From: Clostridia bacterium
GTDB taxonomy: Bacteria; Bacillota; Clostridia; Christensenellales; Pumilibacteraceae
Assembly (NCBI GenBank): GCA_017500845.1
Contig: JAFVXY010000011.1
Coordinates: forward strand, 1-42,900
DNA length: 42,900 bases
Direction of reading: 5' to 3'
Position numbers and translations under genes: made by a program. The notes under the pieces were generated by a model. It saw only the letters and a list, made by a program, of their open reading frames with translations. It searched no databases and was not told the origin of the DNA. Positions 5,689-13,465 of this stretch are shown one piece after another; positions within the stretch are counted from its first letter, which is position 1, and each line of letters opens with the position of its first letter.

Positions 5689-7214
5689 TAATTGCATATA
5701 GCGTTTTTGGCGGCTTCCTGCTTATGCTGGTAAGTCTAAAGCTCATGCAGATTTTGCAGCTCTCGTCATATCGAATCAAAGGGCTCGTAGCGTGGTTAAA
5801 GAATACCAAAAGAGATTTTCTCGTAAGGTATTTTGCCTTGGCGTTTTTTTCCTTTGTGTCAATGTTCGTATACGTAATGTGCTTTGGCTCGGTAGAATGG
5901 TGCTTTAATTGGGGCTTTTTGTTCTTCATTCTACTTTGCGCATACTTCGTGTACGCGGTAAGCAAACAAAAGAGCAAAACACCGCTTAGAGTAACCAAAC
6001 GCATTTTTAGGCTATTTATCGTAAATATTATCGTCAATGCCGCTTTGTGCTTTGCGGCAATTTGGTTTACTAAGGATATCGAGGCTGTTAGGTACAGCAT
6101 AGTAGGCGTAACGCCTTTACTTTGTCCGATTACGCTTATTCTTAGCCATATTTTGCTGCTGCCTGTCGAGAAGCTTATTGCGCACTCGTTTATTAAAAAG
6201 GCAACTAGAAGACTGGCAGTAAACAAGCCTACTGTAATCGGAATTACGGGTAGCTACGGAAAAACGACAGCCAAAAAGGTTCTTGCGACGTTTTTGCACA
6301 CTAAGTACAAGGTTTTTGCTTCCCCGCACAGCTACAACACGCCGATGGGGCTAAGTAAGTGTATCAACGAGGAGTACGGCGGCGAGGAAATTTTCGTTGC
6401 CGAAATGGGCGCAAGATATGTTGGTGATATCAAATATCTTACCAAAATTTTCCACCCCAAATATGCAATGCTGACAGCAATAGGCAATCAGCATCTCGAA
6501 ACGTTCAAAACTAAAGAAAACATTATTAAGGAAAAAACGTCTATACTTGACGGCGTGACCTTTGCAGTTGCTAATGGAGATAGCATAGACGTTGCCCAAA
6601 ACGTGGGAGATCGCGCCGTGCTGTGCGGAAAGGAAAATTCTGCAAGCTACAGCGAGGTAAAATCGGACATAAACGGAACGGATTTTGTGCTTACGATCAA
6701 TGGCGAAAGTGTAGATATTCACACGAGGCTTGTGGGCGACCACATTCCGTCCATCGTGACTTTGTGCGCAAGATTGGCTTTTGAAATGGGCGTCAGCCTT
6801 AAAAAGATTAAGGAAGCGGCGGCAAACCTCCCCTTTGTAGAGCATAGACTTGAGGTTATGAAAAGCGGTGACGTCATTATTTTTGACGACTCGTACAACA
6901 GTAATCCTGTCGGCGCAGACAACGCGCTTAAAATTCTCAGCACCTTTGAAGGTACTAAGGTGGTAATAACGCCCGGATTTGTGGAGCTTGGCGAAGCTTC
7001 TGCCGAGGCGCAAAAGGAACTTGGCGAAAAAATCGCAAGTATCGCCGACCACGTATTCTTGCTTGGGCCAAACGCTCAGCTTATCAAAAGCGGCATGGGT
7101 GACTTCCAAAGCGTTGTGATAGTAGACAGCCTTGACGAGGCGATGGAGCAGCTGAAAGAAATTCCTGCTCCCATGGCGGTGCTTTTCGAGAACGACCTTC
7201 CCGACAATTATTAG
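5673..7214 (+). CDS. murF: Membrane-anchored MurF-like Mur ligase
   Basis: A 513-residue protein. The first 170 residues hold about five hydrophobic segments (around 7-25, 50-72, 78-94, 108-130 and 138-165). The rest is a Mur-ligase ATPase: GITGSYGKTTAKK (P-loop, about 190), VAEMGARYVGDI, AIGNQHLETF and DDSYNSNP in the central domain, then VITPGFVELG in the C-terminal domain. These are closest to MurF, which adds D-Ala-D-Ala to UDP-MurNAc-tripeptide. The usual N-terminal UDP-binding domain is replaced by the membrane region, so the true substrate could be a lipid-linked or variant precursor. The start overlaps the preceding hydrolase. Confidence 0.85.
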   Translation: MPTEIVIAYSVFGGFLLMLVSLKLMQILQLSSYRIKGLVAWLKNTKRDFLVRYFALAFFSFVSMFVYVMCFGSVEWCFNWGFLFFILLCAYFVYAVSKQKSKTPLRVTKRIFRLFIVNIIVNAALCFAAIWFTKDIEAVRYSIVGVTPLLCPITLILSHILLLPVEKLIAHSFIKKATRRLAVNKPTVIGITGSYGKTTAKKVLATFLHTKYKVFASPHSYNTPMGLSKCINEEYGGEEIFVAEMGARYVGDIKYLTKIFHPKYAMLTAIGNQHLETFKTKENIIKEKTSILDGVTFAVANGDSIDVAQNVGDRAVLCGKENSASYSEVKSDINGTDFVLTINGESVDIHTRLVGDHIPSIVTLCARLAFEMGVSLKKIKEAAANLPFVEHRLEVMKSGDVIIFDDSYNSNPVGADNALKILSTFEGTKVVITPGFVELGEASAEAQKELGEKIASIADHVFLLGPNAQLIKSGMGDFQSVVIVDSLDEAMEQLKEIPAPMAVLFENDLPDNY

Positions 7215-7222
7215 AGGTGAAT

Positions 7223-7963
7223 ATGGACAAAAGAGTTGCGCTTGTAACCGGCTCTTCGCGAGGTATAGGCAGGGCTATTGCCTTGCAGCTTGGCAAAAGC
7301 GGATTTAGCGTGCTGGTCAACTGCATAAAAAACGAGCGACTTGCTTACGAAACGGCAGATGCCATTTGCAGGGCGGGCGGTAGAGCTGATGTGTTTATGT
7401 GCGACGTGGGCGACATAAATTCAGTCAAGGAAATGTATGCCTATGCGCGTAAAAATTTCGGTTTTGTGGACACCGTAATCAACAATGCGGGGGTCAGCCG
7501 ATACTCGCTGTTTACTGACGAAACGGACGCAAGCTATGACGAGGTGATGAACGCCAACGTGAGGGGCGTATTTAACGTCTGCCGTGCGTTTGTTCCCGAT
7601 ATGGTAAGTAACGCATTTGGCAGAATTGTCAATATTTCGTCTATCTGGGGGCTTGAGGGAGCATCGTGCGAGGCGGTGTATTCGATGTCTAAGGCGGCGC
7701 TTTTGGGACTTACCAAGGCGCTTGCAAAAGAGCTTGGCCCCTCGGGAATTTCGGTCAATGCAGTTGCGCCGGGAGTCATACAAACCGATATGCTCGCAAG
7801 CATTTCGGAGCAGACGGTCAAAGGGCTGGTGGACGAAACGCCCATAGGTAGAGTAGGACAGCCTCAGGACGTGGCGGAAGCTGTGGCGTTCTTGGTTGGT
7901 AGGCAGGCAAGCTTTATTACGGGCGAGGTTCTTAATTGCTCGGGCGGCTTTGTAATTAAGTAA
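7223..7963 (+). CDS. fabG: 3-oxoacyl-ACP reductase-like short-chain dehydrogenase (FabG-like)
   Basis: A 246-residue classical SDR. It has TGSSRGIG (residues 9-16) for NADP binding, NNAGVSR, the catalytic Ser in NISSIWG, the YSMSK motif (Tyr about 153, Lys 157) and VAPGVIQTDM. Length and motifs match FabG, which reduces 3-ketoacyl-ACP in fatty-acid elongation, but SDRs of other roles look similar. I chose the ATG at 7223: AGAGGTG lies six bases upstream and the GTG at 7217 is part of that site. It starts eight bases after murF and is probably cotranscribed. No other fatty-acid genes are nearby, which leaves the exact substrate open. Confidence 0.88.
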   Translation: MDKRVALVTGSSRGIGRAIALQLGKSGFSVLVNCIKNERLAYETADAICRAGGRADVFMCDVGDINSVKEMYAYARKNFGFVDTVINNAGVSRYSLFTDETDASYDEVMNANVRGVFNVCRAFVPDMVSNAFGRIVNISSIWGLEGASCEAVYSMSKAALLGLTKALAKELGPSGISVNAVAPGVIQTDMLASISEQTVKGLVDETPIGRVGQPQDVAEAVAFLVGRQASFITGEVLNCSGGFVIK

Positions 7964-8051
7964 TAATAAATAAGAAGCTGTAAAAAACAAAAGTGATATT
8001 CGTAAAGGGGTATCATTTTTTTTAATTTGGATCTGCGACAAAAGGATTAGT

Positions 8052-8179
8052 TCGTGCGCAAAATAGGTTTAGTTAGTGACTACGCTCGCCGAGTCCATAA
8101 TCAATCTTCGATTGTTGCAGCGCGGAATTGGATTATTTAGTGTAGAAATAGAATCGCGCCCAAAAGAAGCTATGCTTCT
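8052..8179. repeat. Dispersed intergenic repeat, copy 2
   Basis: Shares with copy 1 the modules TGCGCAAA, AATCAATC-TTC-GATTG, GCAGCGCGGAATTGG and AATCGCGCCCAAAA, followed by a short hairpin (here GAAGC-TAT-GCTTC). The stem bases of the last hairpin differ from copy 1 but remain paired. It fills the gap between the fabG-like gene and the convergent surface-protein gene. Confidence 0.75.
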
Positions 8180-8201
8180 GTACCTAGACCAAATTTATCA
8201 T

Positions 8202-8236
8202 AAAAAAACCTCGCTCGAATTTTCGAGCGAGGTTTT
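8202..8236 (-). terminator. Terminator of the large surface-protein gene
   Basis: Inverted repeat AACCTCGCTCGAA / TTCGAGCGAGGTT with a two-base loop. Read on the minus strand it is followed by seven T residues, so it ends the 8250-11543 transcript. Four T residues on the plus strand could give weaker termination for the fabG-like gene. Confidence 0.9.
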
Positions 8237-8249
8237 GCGTTAACAGTAA

Positions 8250-11200
8250 TTAGTCTTCGAACTCGTTGATGGGTTCGTCGTTAGATTTTTCTACCTTTGT
8301 GATAGCAGGTGCTTCTTGTTCAGCGACCTTTTCCTCGATTACAACATCAGGGGTGTTGTCGTCGTCAAAGTCGTTGAACTTTTCGATATCAGGATTGATT
8401 TCCTTTACGGGCTCAGCAACGATTGTATCCTCGTCGTAGAGGTCGATATCCTCTTGGGGATTTTCTACAAGACCAAGACGGCGATCGTACGAGCTGAGGT
8501 TGTGCTTGTGCTTACGGCGGGAAGCCTTACCTGCAAGGGTACGGATAACAATGCCGATGATTGCAATAAGGATTGCAACGCCCAAGAGGATAGAGGGGAT
8601 AACCCACCATTTTTCGCTATCCGATACGGGAGCGGTTTCTTCTTCGGGAGTGGTTTCCTCTTCGCTTTCAATGGTTTCGCTTGCATCGATAATTCTAAGA
8701 GTATCGGATTCTATTAAGCCTTCCTCGCTGGAGCCAAGATTTACAAGGCTGATATTAGCGATATAAAGGTCGCCGGTAACGTATCTGTTGGGATAAGCGA
8801 TATTGCCGAGTGCCGCACGGAGATAAACGGTGGTTGCCTCGTTGGAGGTTGCTACGTAGAATTGGTAGTCTCTGAATTCATAACCGTATACAAGGCTTTG
8901 AGTAGACTTAAGCTTTTCGAACTTAGCTGCTTCGTAGGTTTCATTGCCGCTAAGGTACAAGCTCGCGCCGTACTCGTTGTCGGTTGCGGTAACGCCGTCC
9001 TTCATAATTACAGCCATCGAAACAGTAATCATATAATAGGAATTAGCTTCGAGCTTAAGGGGGTTAACAAGCTGAGCGGTAAGCGCAGTGTTGCGAGCCT
9101 GCAAGGTATATACCAAGTCTGCCTTAAATTCAAGGCTATTGTAAGCCTCTGTGATTTCGGCGGGGATATATGCGTTGTCGTTGTTATTGGTCTTATTATT
9201 GGGGTCGAATACGCCTGCCTCGTACTGAGATTCGTCGGATGCGGACTCGGTAACGCTCCAGCTTGTCGAAGCCTTAATAGCGTTGGTGTCGCTGTTATCA
9301 TAGCCGAAGAAATCAAGCGAGGAGAAGGAGTACATATCGTACTTGATGCCGGTGGTGCGTTCGCTCTTGAACTGCTCGTACTTAGTTGCAAATGCGCCTT
9401 CATCCAAGTTTTGGAAAGCCGCTTCTAATACGAAGATGCTACCGGTTGCTTTTTGCTTAGCGTTACCCAAGGTGATATTGAGGGTAGTGGTATAATCAAT
9501 ACCGGTGCCATCGGTAAGAGCAACGTCGCCTTGCAAGTAGAACTCGTAGGTTTCGAAGTCAGCGGTAGAGCCAATGTTCTTTACAGCGGCAACGGTCTTG
9601 CCGTTTACTTCAAGCCAAATGTTTGCGCCTGCGCCGGTCATGCCAATGGTGCGCATAGTAACGCTCACCTTGTAGTCGCTACCGTTTGTAAGAGAAATGG
9701 ACGGCGAAGCGTATCCAAAGTATGAGTTGTTTTCGGAAGCAAGCAAAAGCATGCTGGGATACGAGGTAGAGTTGTATTTTACGTTTTTATTAGACGAAAC
9801 GGGGTTAGCCACGTTAAGGTAAGTGCTAATATTAGCGTTATAATGCTCCTCGTTGGTAAGAACAACACCGCTTACGCTATCGTTGTCGGTATTGCCAACC
9901 GTGTTCCACTCTGCCGGAGTAAGGGGATATTCGTTGTCAAAGTTTTCCGCATCGTAGAATCTGCCGTTGGTCATCGAGGTGGCAGGAGCGTTCTCGAAGG
10001 TAACGATCGTACCAAGCGAATTATTGGCATTGTAATTTGCGTAGGTGATTTCCTCAAGGGTGATTTGGTCAAAAAGAGCAACGCCGGTGCAAAGCTCCTC
10101 GTAGCCGAGCCACAACTGAAGGTTAATGGCGCAGTCCTTAGAAAGCGAGCCGCGAATATAGAAGTGATACTTAGCCCAGCCGTAGCGAGTGTTTATATCG
10201 TCGCTGCCGATTGCATCGTTGATAACAACGGGCGAAAGCTCATTGTTGCTTGCGGGAATATTGCTCTCGCCAACGATAACGAGCGAAGCGTTGCCGTCGT
10301 CACCAAAGCCCTGAGCCTTTGCCCAAACGCTAAGGCGATAGAACTTGTTGCGCTCGATAACGATTTCGTCGGACTCAACGCCGATTTTTGCTTCGCTTTT
10401 TGCAACGAGTGCCAACACATTGCTTTCGGCATGGGTGCCGTTGGGAGTGTAGGGCTCTTCAATAATGCCCTCGATGTTTTCGTCGTCAAACGCCTTGCTT
10501 GCATCGTAAACGTCTACGTAATAAGCGGTACCGGTGGTGCCTTCCTCGTCGATAATTTCCCAACCGTTCATGCCGCCCTCAAACGAGCCCATTTCTACAC
10601 CGTCACGCGAGGTAAGTGAGGTAATGCTCTTTACGCCTACGGATTTGCCGAGGTCGGTGTTAAAGTCGCAAACCATCACGTTGCCCGAGTTGCTCGCTTC
10701 ATGAGCGTAAGCATTTGCCGAAAGCTTGGTGCAGGTAATATTGTCGAAGAATGCGTAACCGCTGGATGGGTGGATGTGCTCGATATAAGAATCGCCATCG
10801 TCGATAGTGCCGTAGGTGTAGCAGTCACCAACCTGAAGGTTAAGCTTAACCGAAGCGCTGTTTTCTGCGGTAGCAACAAAGATTACGTATTCGGTAAAGC
10901 CGTACGTAGCATTGTTAATTTCTTCGCTGTTGTCGATATTCCAAAATCCAATATCGTAGTCAAGACCGCTAATTTTGATAACCGCACCGGTATCCTGTAC
11001 GAAATCGCCCGTCTTAGCCCAAACCGAGAACTTATAATAGCTGTAAGCATCAAGCTCGATATCCTCCGAGCTGTAGCCGTAAGCGGTACCGCGCTTAGAG
11101 TCGGTATCGTTGGTGTTTATCATAAGGGCCTTGGAGTTGGTGCCGGGGAAGTAAAGGTTGCCGTTGGGGTTGTTGGTGTTGCGGCCAAACGGAGTGGTGG

Positions 11201-11543
11201 GCTTGGCATCAGCAAACTCGCTGTAAGCGTCAAGCTTGGTTTCTTCCATAAAATCGGTATACGATACGCCCGAATCGGTGCTAAGGTCCACTACACCCGA
11301 AATTGCCTCGCCTGCAAAGTCGCCGATATACGACGGCTCCCAGCTGTTGAGAGTCTTGAGAATAATCGAGCCCGAAGCGTCAAACTGATTCTCGCTGATC
11401 TCTACTTTTTCGTAGTCAGTCGGAGTGTCTGCATTTACTACTCTTGCGGCAGAAAATCCAAGACACGGTAACAAGCAAGCAAACGCCAAAACGGCGCAAG
11501 CAAGCCAAGTCAAACTTTTTTTGATTTTACTCATGTTTTTCAT
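8250..11543 (-). CDS. Large membrane-anchored surface protein with repeated beta-sandwich-like modules
   Basis: A 1097-residue exported protein. A signal peptide covers about the first 38 residues (lysines, then a hydrophobic core, then a cut near VVNADT). Four modules of about 220 residues follow, each with a similar strand pattern: YYKFSVWAKTGDF (about 168), FYRLSVWAKAQGF (400), DYKVSVTMRTIGM (621) and SYYMITVSMAVIM (833). They look like carbohydrate-binding-module-type jelly rolls. A transmembrane helix starting at WWVIPSILLG (about 977-1001) and an acidic cytoplasmic tail of about 95 residues end the protein; there is no LPXTG motif. No catalytic domain is recognised. AAGGTG precedes the ATG and a consensus promoter lies at 11614-11642. 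Confidence 0.85.
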   Translation of the reverse strand: MKNMSKIKKSLTWLACAVLAFACLLPCLGFSAARVVNADTPTDYEKVEISENQFDASGSIILKTLNSWEPSYIGDFAGEAISGVVDLSTDSGVSYTDFMEETKLDAYSEFADAKPTTPFGRNTNNPNGNLYFPGTNSKALMINTNDTDSKRGTAYGYSSEDIELDAYSYYKFSVWAKTGDFVQDTGAVIKISGLDYDIGFWNIDNSEEINNATYGFTEYVIFVATAENSASVKLNLQVGDCYTYGTIDDGDSYIEHIHPSSGYAFFDNITCTKLSANAYAHEASNSGNVMVCDFNTDLGKSVGVKSITSLTSRDGVEMGSFEGGMNGWEIIDEEGTTGTAYYVDVYDASKAFDDENIEGIIEEPYTPNGTHAESNVLALVAKSEAKIGVESDEIVIERNKFYRLSVWAKAQGFGDDGNASLVIVGESNIPASNNELSPVVINDAIGSDDINTRYGWAKYHFYIRGSLSKDCAINLQLWLGYEELCTGVALFDQITLEEITYANYNANNSLGTIVTFENAPATSMTNGRFYDAENFDNEYPLTPAEWNTVGNTDNDSVSGVVLTNEEHYNANISTYLNVANPVSSNKNVKYNSTSYPSMLLLASENNSYFGYASPSISLTNGSDYKVSVTMRTIGMTGAGANIWLEVNGKTVAAVKNIGSTADFETYEFYLQGDVALTDGTGIDYTTTLNITLGNAKQKATGSIFVLEAAFQNLDEGAFATKYEQFKSERTTGIKYDMYSFSSLDFFGYDNSDTNAIKASTSWSVTESASDESQYEAGVFDPNNKTNNNDNAYIPAEITEAYNSLEFKADLVYTLQARNTALTAQLVNPLKLEANSYYMITVSMAVIMKDGVTATDNEYGASLYLSGNETYEAAKFEKLKSTQSLVYGYEFRDYQFYVATSNEATTVYLRAALGNIAYPNRYVTGDLYIANISLVNLGSSEEGLIESDTLRIIDASETIESEEETTPEEETAPVSDSEKWWVIPSILLGVAILIAIIGIVIRTLAGKASRRKHKHNLSSYDRRLGLVENPQEDIDLYDEDTIVAEPVKEINPDIEKFNDFDDDNTPDVVIEEKVAEQEAPAITKVEKSNDEPINEFED

Positions 11544-11579
11544 CGTTCACCTTGCTAAAAAGTATTACTGTAAAATTCT

Positions 11580-11607
11580 CACGCGTGCGCACGTGTATAC
11601 GCACACG
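11580..11607. other. 28-base alternating purine-pyrimidine tract (Z-DNA candidate)
   Basis: Every base from 11580 to 11607 alternates purine and pyrimidine, rich in CG, CA and TG steps. It includes the palindrome CGTGCGCACG (11584-11593). It lies in the transcribed leader of the minus-strand surface-protein gene, just downstream of its promoter. Confidence 0.6.
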
Positions 11608-11613
11608 ACTTAC

Positions 11614-11642
11614 ATTATATAACATTTGACATTATTTTGCAA
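11614..11642 (-). promoter_or_regulatory. Promoter of the large surface-protein gene
   Basis: On the minus strand: TTGCAA (11642-11637), a 17-bp spacer, then TATAAT (11619-11614). It gives a leader of about 65 bases before the ATG at 11543. Confidence 0.75.
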
Positions 11643-11665
11643 ACGATTAGAGGGTACATTTTAAT
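11637..11665 (+). promoter_or_regulatory. Possible divergent promoter for the TauE/SafE operon
   Basis: On the plus strand: TTGCAA (11637-11642), a 17-bp spacer, then TTTAAT (11660-11665). The -35 hexamer is a palindrome and is the same six bases used by the minus-strand promoter. Confidence 0.5.
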
Positions 11666-11730
11666 TTTATTTGCGCATAATGTCATCAATTTGTAATTAT
11701 TTTGCTTCAAATGAGGCAAAACTATTTACG

Positions 11731-12096
11731 ATGAAAAAGCGTGCACGAAATTTAATGATGATTGCAGGCGGCCTCGGCGTGGGGTTTGCCAACGGTTTTT
11801 TTGGTGGCGGAGGAGGAATGCTTTGTGTTCCGTTGCTTGATAAGGTGCTTAACGAACAGACAAAGGTTGCGCACGCGACGGCAATGCTAATAATTTTGCC
11901 TATCAGCATAGCCAGCGCAATTACTTACGTCATAAGCGGTTATTTTGATTTGCGTCTTACCCTAATCGTGGGCGGCGGAGTTGTTGCAGGTGGTATAGCC
12001 GGCGCATTGCTGCTCAAAAAGCTGAGGTCGGGGGTTGTGGCAATTATCTTTGCAGTGCTTATGATAGCGGCAGGGATAAAGCTGGCGTTTTTCTAA
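11731..12096 (+). CDS. TauE/SafE-type transporter, N-terminal half-size subunit
   Basis: A 121-residue protein with four hydrophobic segments and the glycine-rich FGGGGGMLCVPLL motif of TauE/SafE (sulfite or organosulfonate exporter) proteins. Full-length members have about 250 residues and eight helices, so this is one half. The second half is encoded by the next gene, which starts on the last base of this stop codon. I chose the ATG at 11731 (MKKRARN, a typical beginning); an in-frame ATG at 11680 would add 17 residues and would lie about eight bases from a predicted transcription start. Neither has a strong Shine-Dalgarno, so the start is uncertain. Substrate unknown. Confidence 0.8.
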   Translation: MKKRARNLMMIAGGLGVGFANGFFGGGGGMLCVPLLDKVLNEQTKVAHATAMLIILPISIASAITYVISGYFDLRLTLIVGGGVVAGGIAGALLLKKLRSGVVAIIFAVLMIAAGIKLAFF

Positions 12097-12512
12097 TGGT
12101 AATACTTTATATTTTGGTGGGTATAGCGGGCGGACTGATAGGCGGGATGGGAATGGGAGGCGGCACGCTGCTTATACCGCTTCTAACAATTTTTTGTTCG
12201 GTGCCCCAGCATATTGCTCAGTCAATCAACCTTATAGCGTTCGTTCCGATGTCCGTGGTTGCAATAATCATTCACGCCAAAAATGGGCTTATAAAGGGGG
12301 AGTATTTTTGGTGGGTCGCTCTGCCTGCTACCGCCGTGGGAATTCTCGCCTCGCTTATTGTTAAGAATTTGGATGGCAAGGTGCTGTCTGCCTGCTTTGG
12401 GTATTTTTTGATTGCGCTTGGGATTTATCAGCTAATCAGTGCGATTGTTTCGTGCGTCAAGGGACATAAGGAGAAAAAAGAAAAGATTATGAATAAGGGT
12501 AAAAAGGTATGA
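12096..12512 (+). CDS. TauE/SafE-type transporter, C-terminal half-size subunit
   Basis: A 138-residue protein with four hydrophobic segments and a second copy of the motif (GMGMGGGTLLIPLL). It ends in a lysine-rich cytoplasmic tail. It is the second half of the TauE/SafE fold and overlaps the first half-gene by one base, so the two are probably made together and pair in the membrane. The next gene, a lipoprotein, overlaps the stop by four bases. The operon suggests the lipoprotein works with the exporter, but no substrate is evident. Confidence 0.82.
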   Translation: MVILYILVGIAGGLIGGMGMGGGTLLIPLLTIFCSVPQHIAQSINLIAFVPMSVVAIIIHAKNGLIKGEYFWWVALPATAVGILASLIVKNLDGKVLSACFGYFLIALGIYQLISAIVSCVKGHKEKKEKIMNKGKKV

Positions 12513-13261
12513 AAAAAATTGTTTTGTTTATTTTTACGGTTGCTTTTGCGATTGCCTTGCTTGCTTGCGACAATCCCGAAGCAATCAAAAACGAGGGGAC
12601 GGCATACGGAATTACTGACGGGGCTTGTCCTATTAAGGTAACGATGACGGTGGACGGCGACGGCAAAATTCTGGAAGCGCAAATCTACGAGTATTTGTCC
12701 GTTTACGATATGGGCGCGCTTGAAGGTGACGGGCAAGCATATTATAGCTACGGCGTTCAAATAGACAACGCTGTGGATGGCTATGCAAAGATAGTTCGTG
12801 TGGGCGATAAAATTTTTGAGTACACTGGCGGAACGTATTTTTGCAATCAGCTTGACGGCGAGGATAAAAGCTTTGATGGCTACGTAAGCACGGCAATCGG
12901 CGGCGAGTGGTATATAAGCTGTGTAAACGAGGGCGACTTTGATATCGTAAGGGAGGACGGTAGCGACTACGGAGTGCCGTTTGACGAGTACGACGGCTGT
13001 GGACTAAAAAAGAGCGAGTGGGCGGATAAGCTAAAAAACGGCTGGCACGACGGCAAAAATTACGATAGCAGCTATAAGGAAAATATTTACAAAATAAGCA
13101 CACATTTGCGCAACCACGGCTTTTACGGATATGACGGCACCGATAATTTAAGCAGTGAGGGTACCCACAAGGTGGGTAAATACGATACGCTCGTGGATAT
13201 GCCAAATTTTCACGACTATATGAAAATTGCTCAAAAAGCGTATAACGCTGCCTCAAAATAA
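12509..13261 (+). CDS. Lipoprotein of unknown function, weakly FMN_bind-like
   Basis: A 250-residue protein with a lipoprotein signal peptide: KK at the start, a hydrophobic core and the lipobox LLAC (Cys20). The mature part is acidic and rich in Asp, Gly and Tyr. The segment from about residue 30 (GTAYGITDGACPIKVTM, then DGKILEAQIY) has the strand pattern of FMN_bind-type domains, but I cannot confirm the FMN-attachment threonine, so this is only a guess. It is the last gene of the overlapping series with the two TauE/SafE halves and is followed by a terminator. Confidence 0.78.
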   Translation: MKKIVLFIFTVAFAIALLACDNPEAIKNEGTAYGITDGACPIKVTMTVDGDGKILEAQIYEYLSVYDMGALEGDGQAYYSYGVQIDNAVDGYAKIVRVGDKIFEYTGGTYFCNQLDGEDKSFDGYVSTAIGGEWYISCVNEGDFDIVREDGSDYGVPFDEYDGCGLKKSEWADKLKNGWHDGKNYDSSYKENIYKISTHLRNHGFYGYDGTDNLSSEGTHKVGKYDTLVDMPNFHDYMKIAQKAYNAASK

Positions 13262-13334
13262 TGCAAAATCCCTCATAATTCGTATACGCAAAAAATGTAC
13301 GAGGGACAAAATAAGTTCTATATGCGAGCATAAG

Positions 13335-13367
13335 CTCATACTCTAAAACGACGAGTATGAGTTTTTT
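13335..13367 (+). terminator. Terminator of the TauE/SafE-lipoprotein operon
   Basis: Perfect 9-bp stem CTCATACTC / GAGTATGAG with a nine-base loop, followed by six T residues. Confidence 0.85.
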
Positions 13368-13465
13368 GCTTTTGCGGAGCAGATATGCGACACAAAAGAA
13401 CAAGGCTCGTCAAAAAGCTTAGATAAAATCAAATTTATATATGCTAATATAGAGGTGCAAAAAAA

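Noticed and set aside
9843-10619. 258-codon open frame on the plus strand
   Set aside because: It is opposite the 8250-11543 gene, shows no domain or start signals, and disagrees with the strongly supported signal peptide and modules on the minus strand.
13271-13307. Inverted repeat CCCTC / GAGGG after the 12509 gene
   Set aside because: The arms are short, the loop is long and no T run follows. The better terminator is at 13335-13367.
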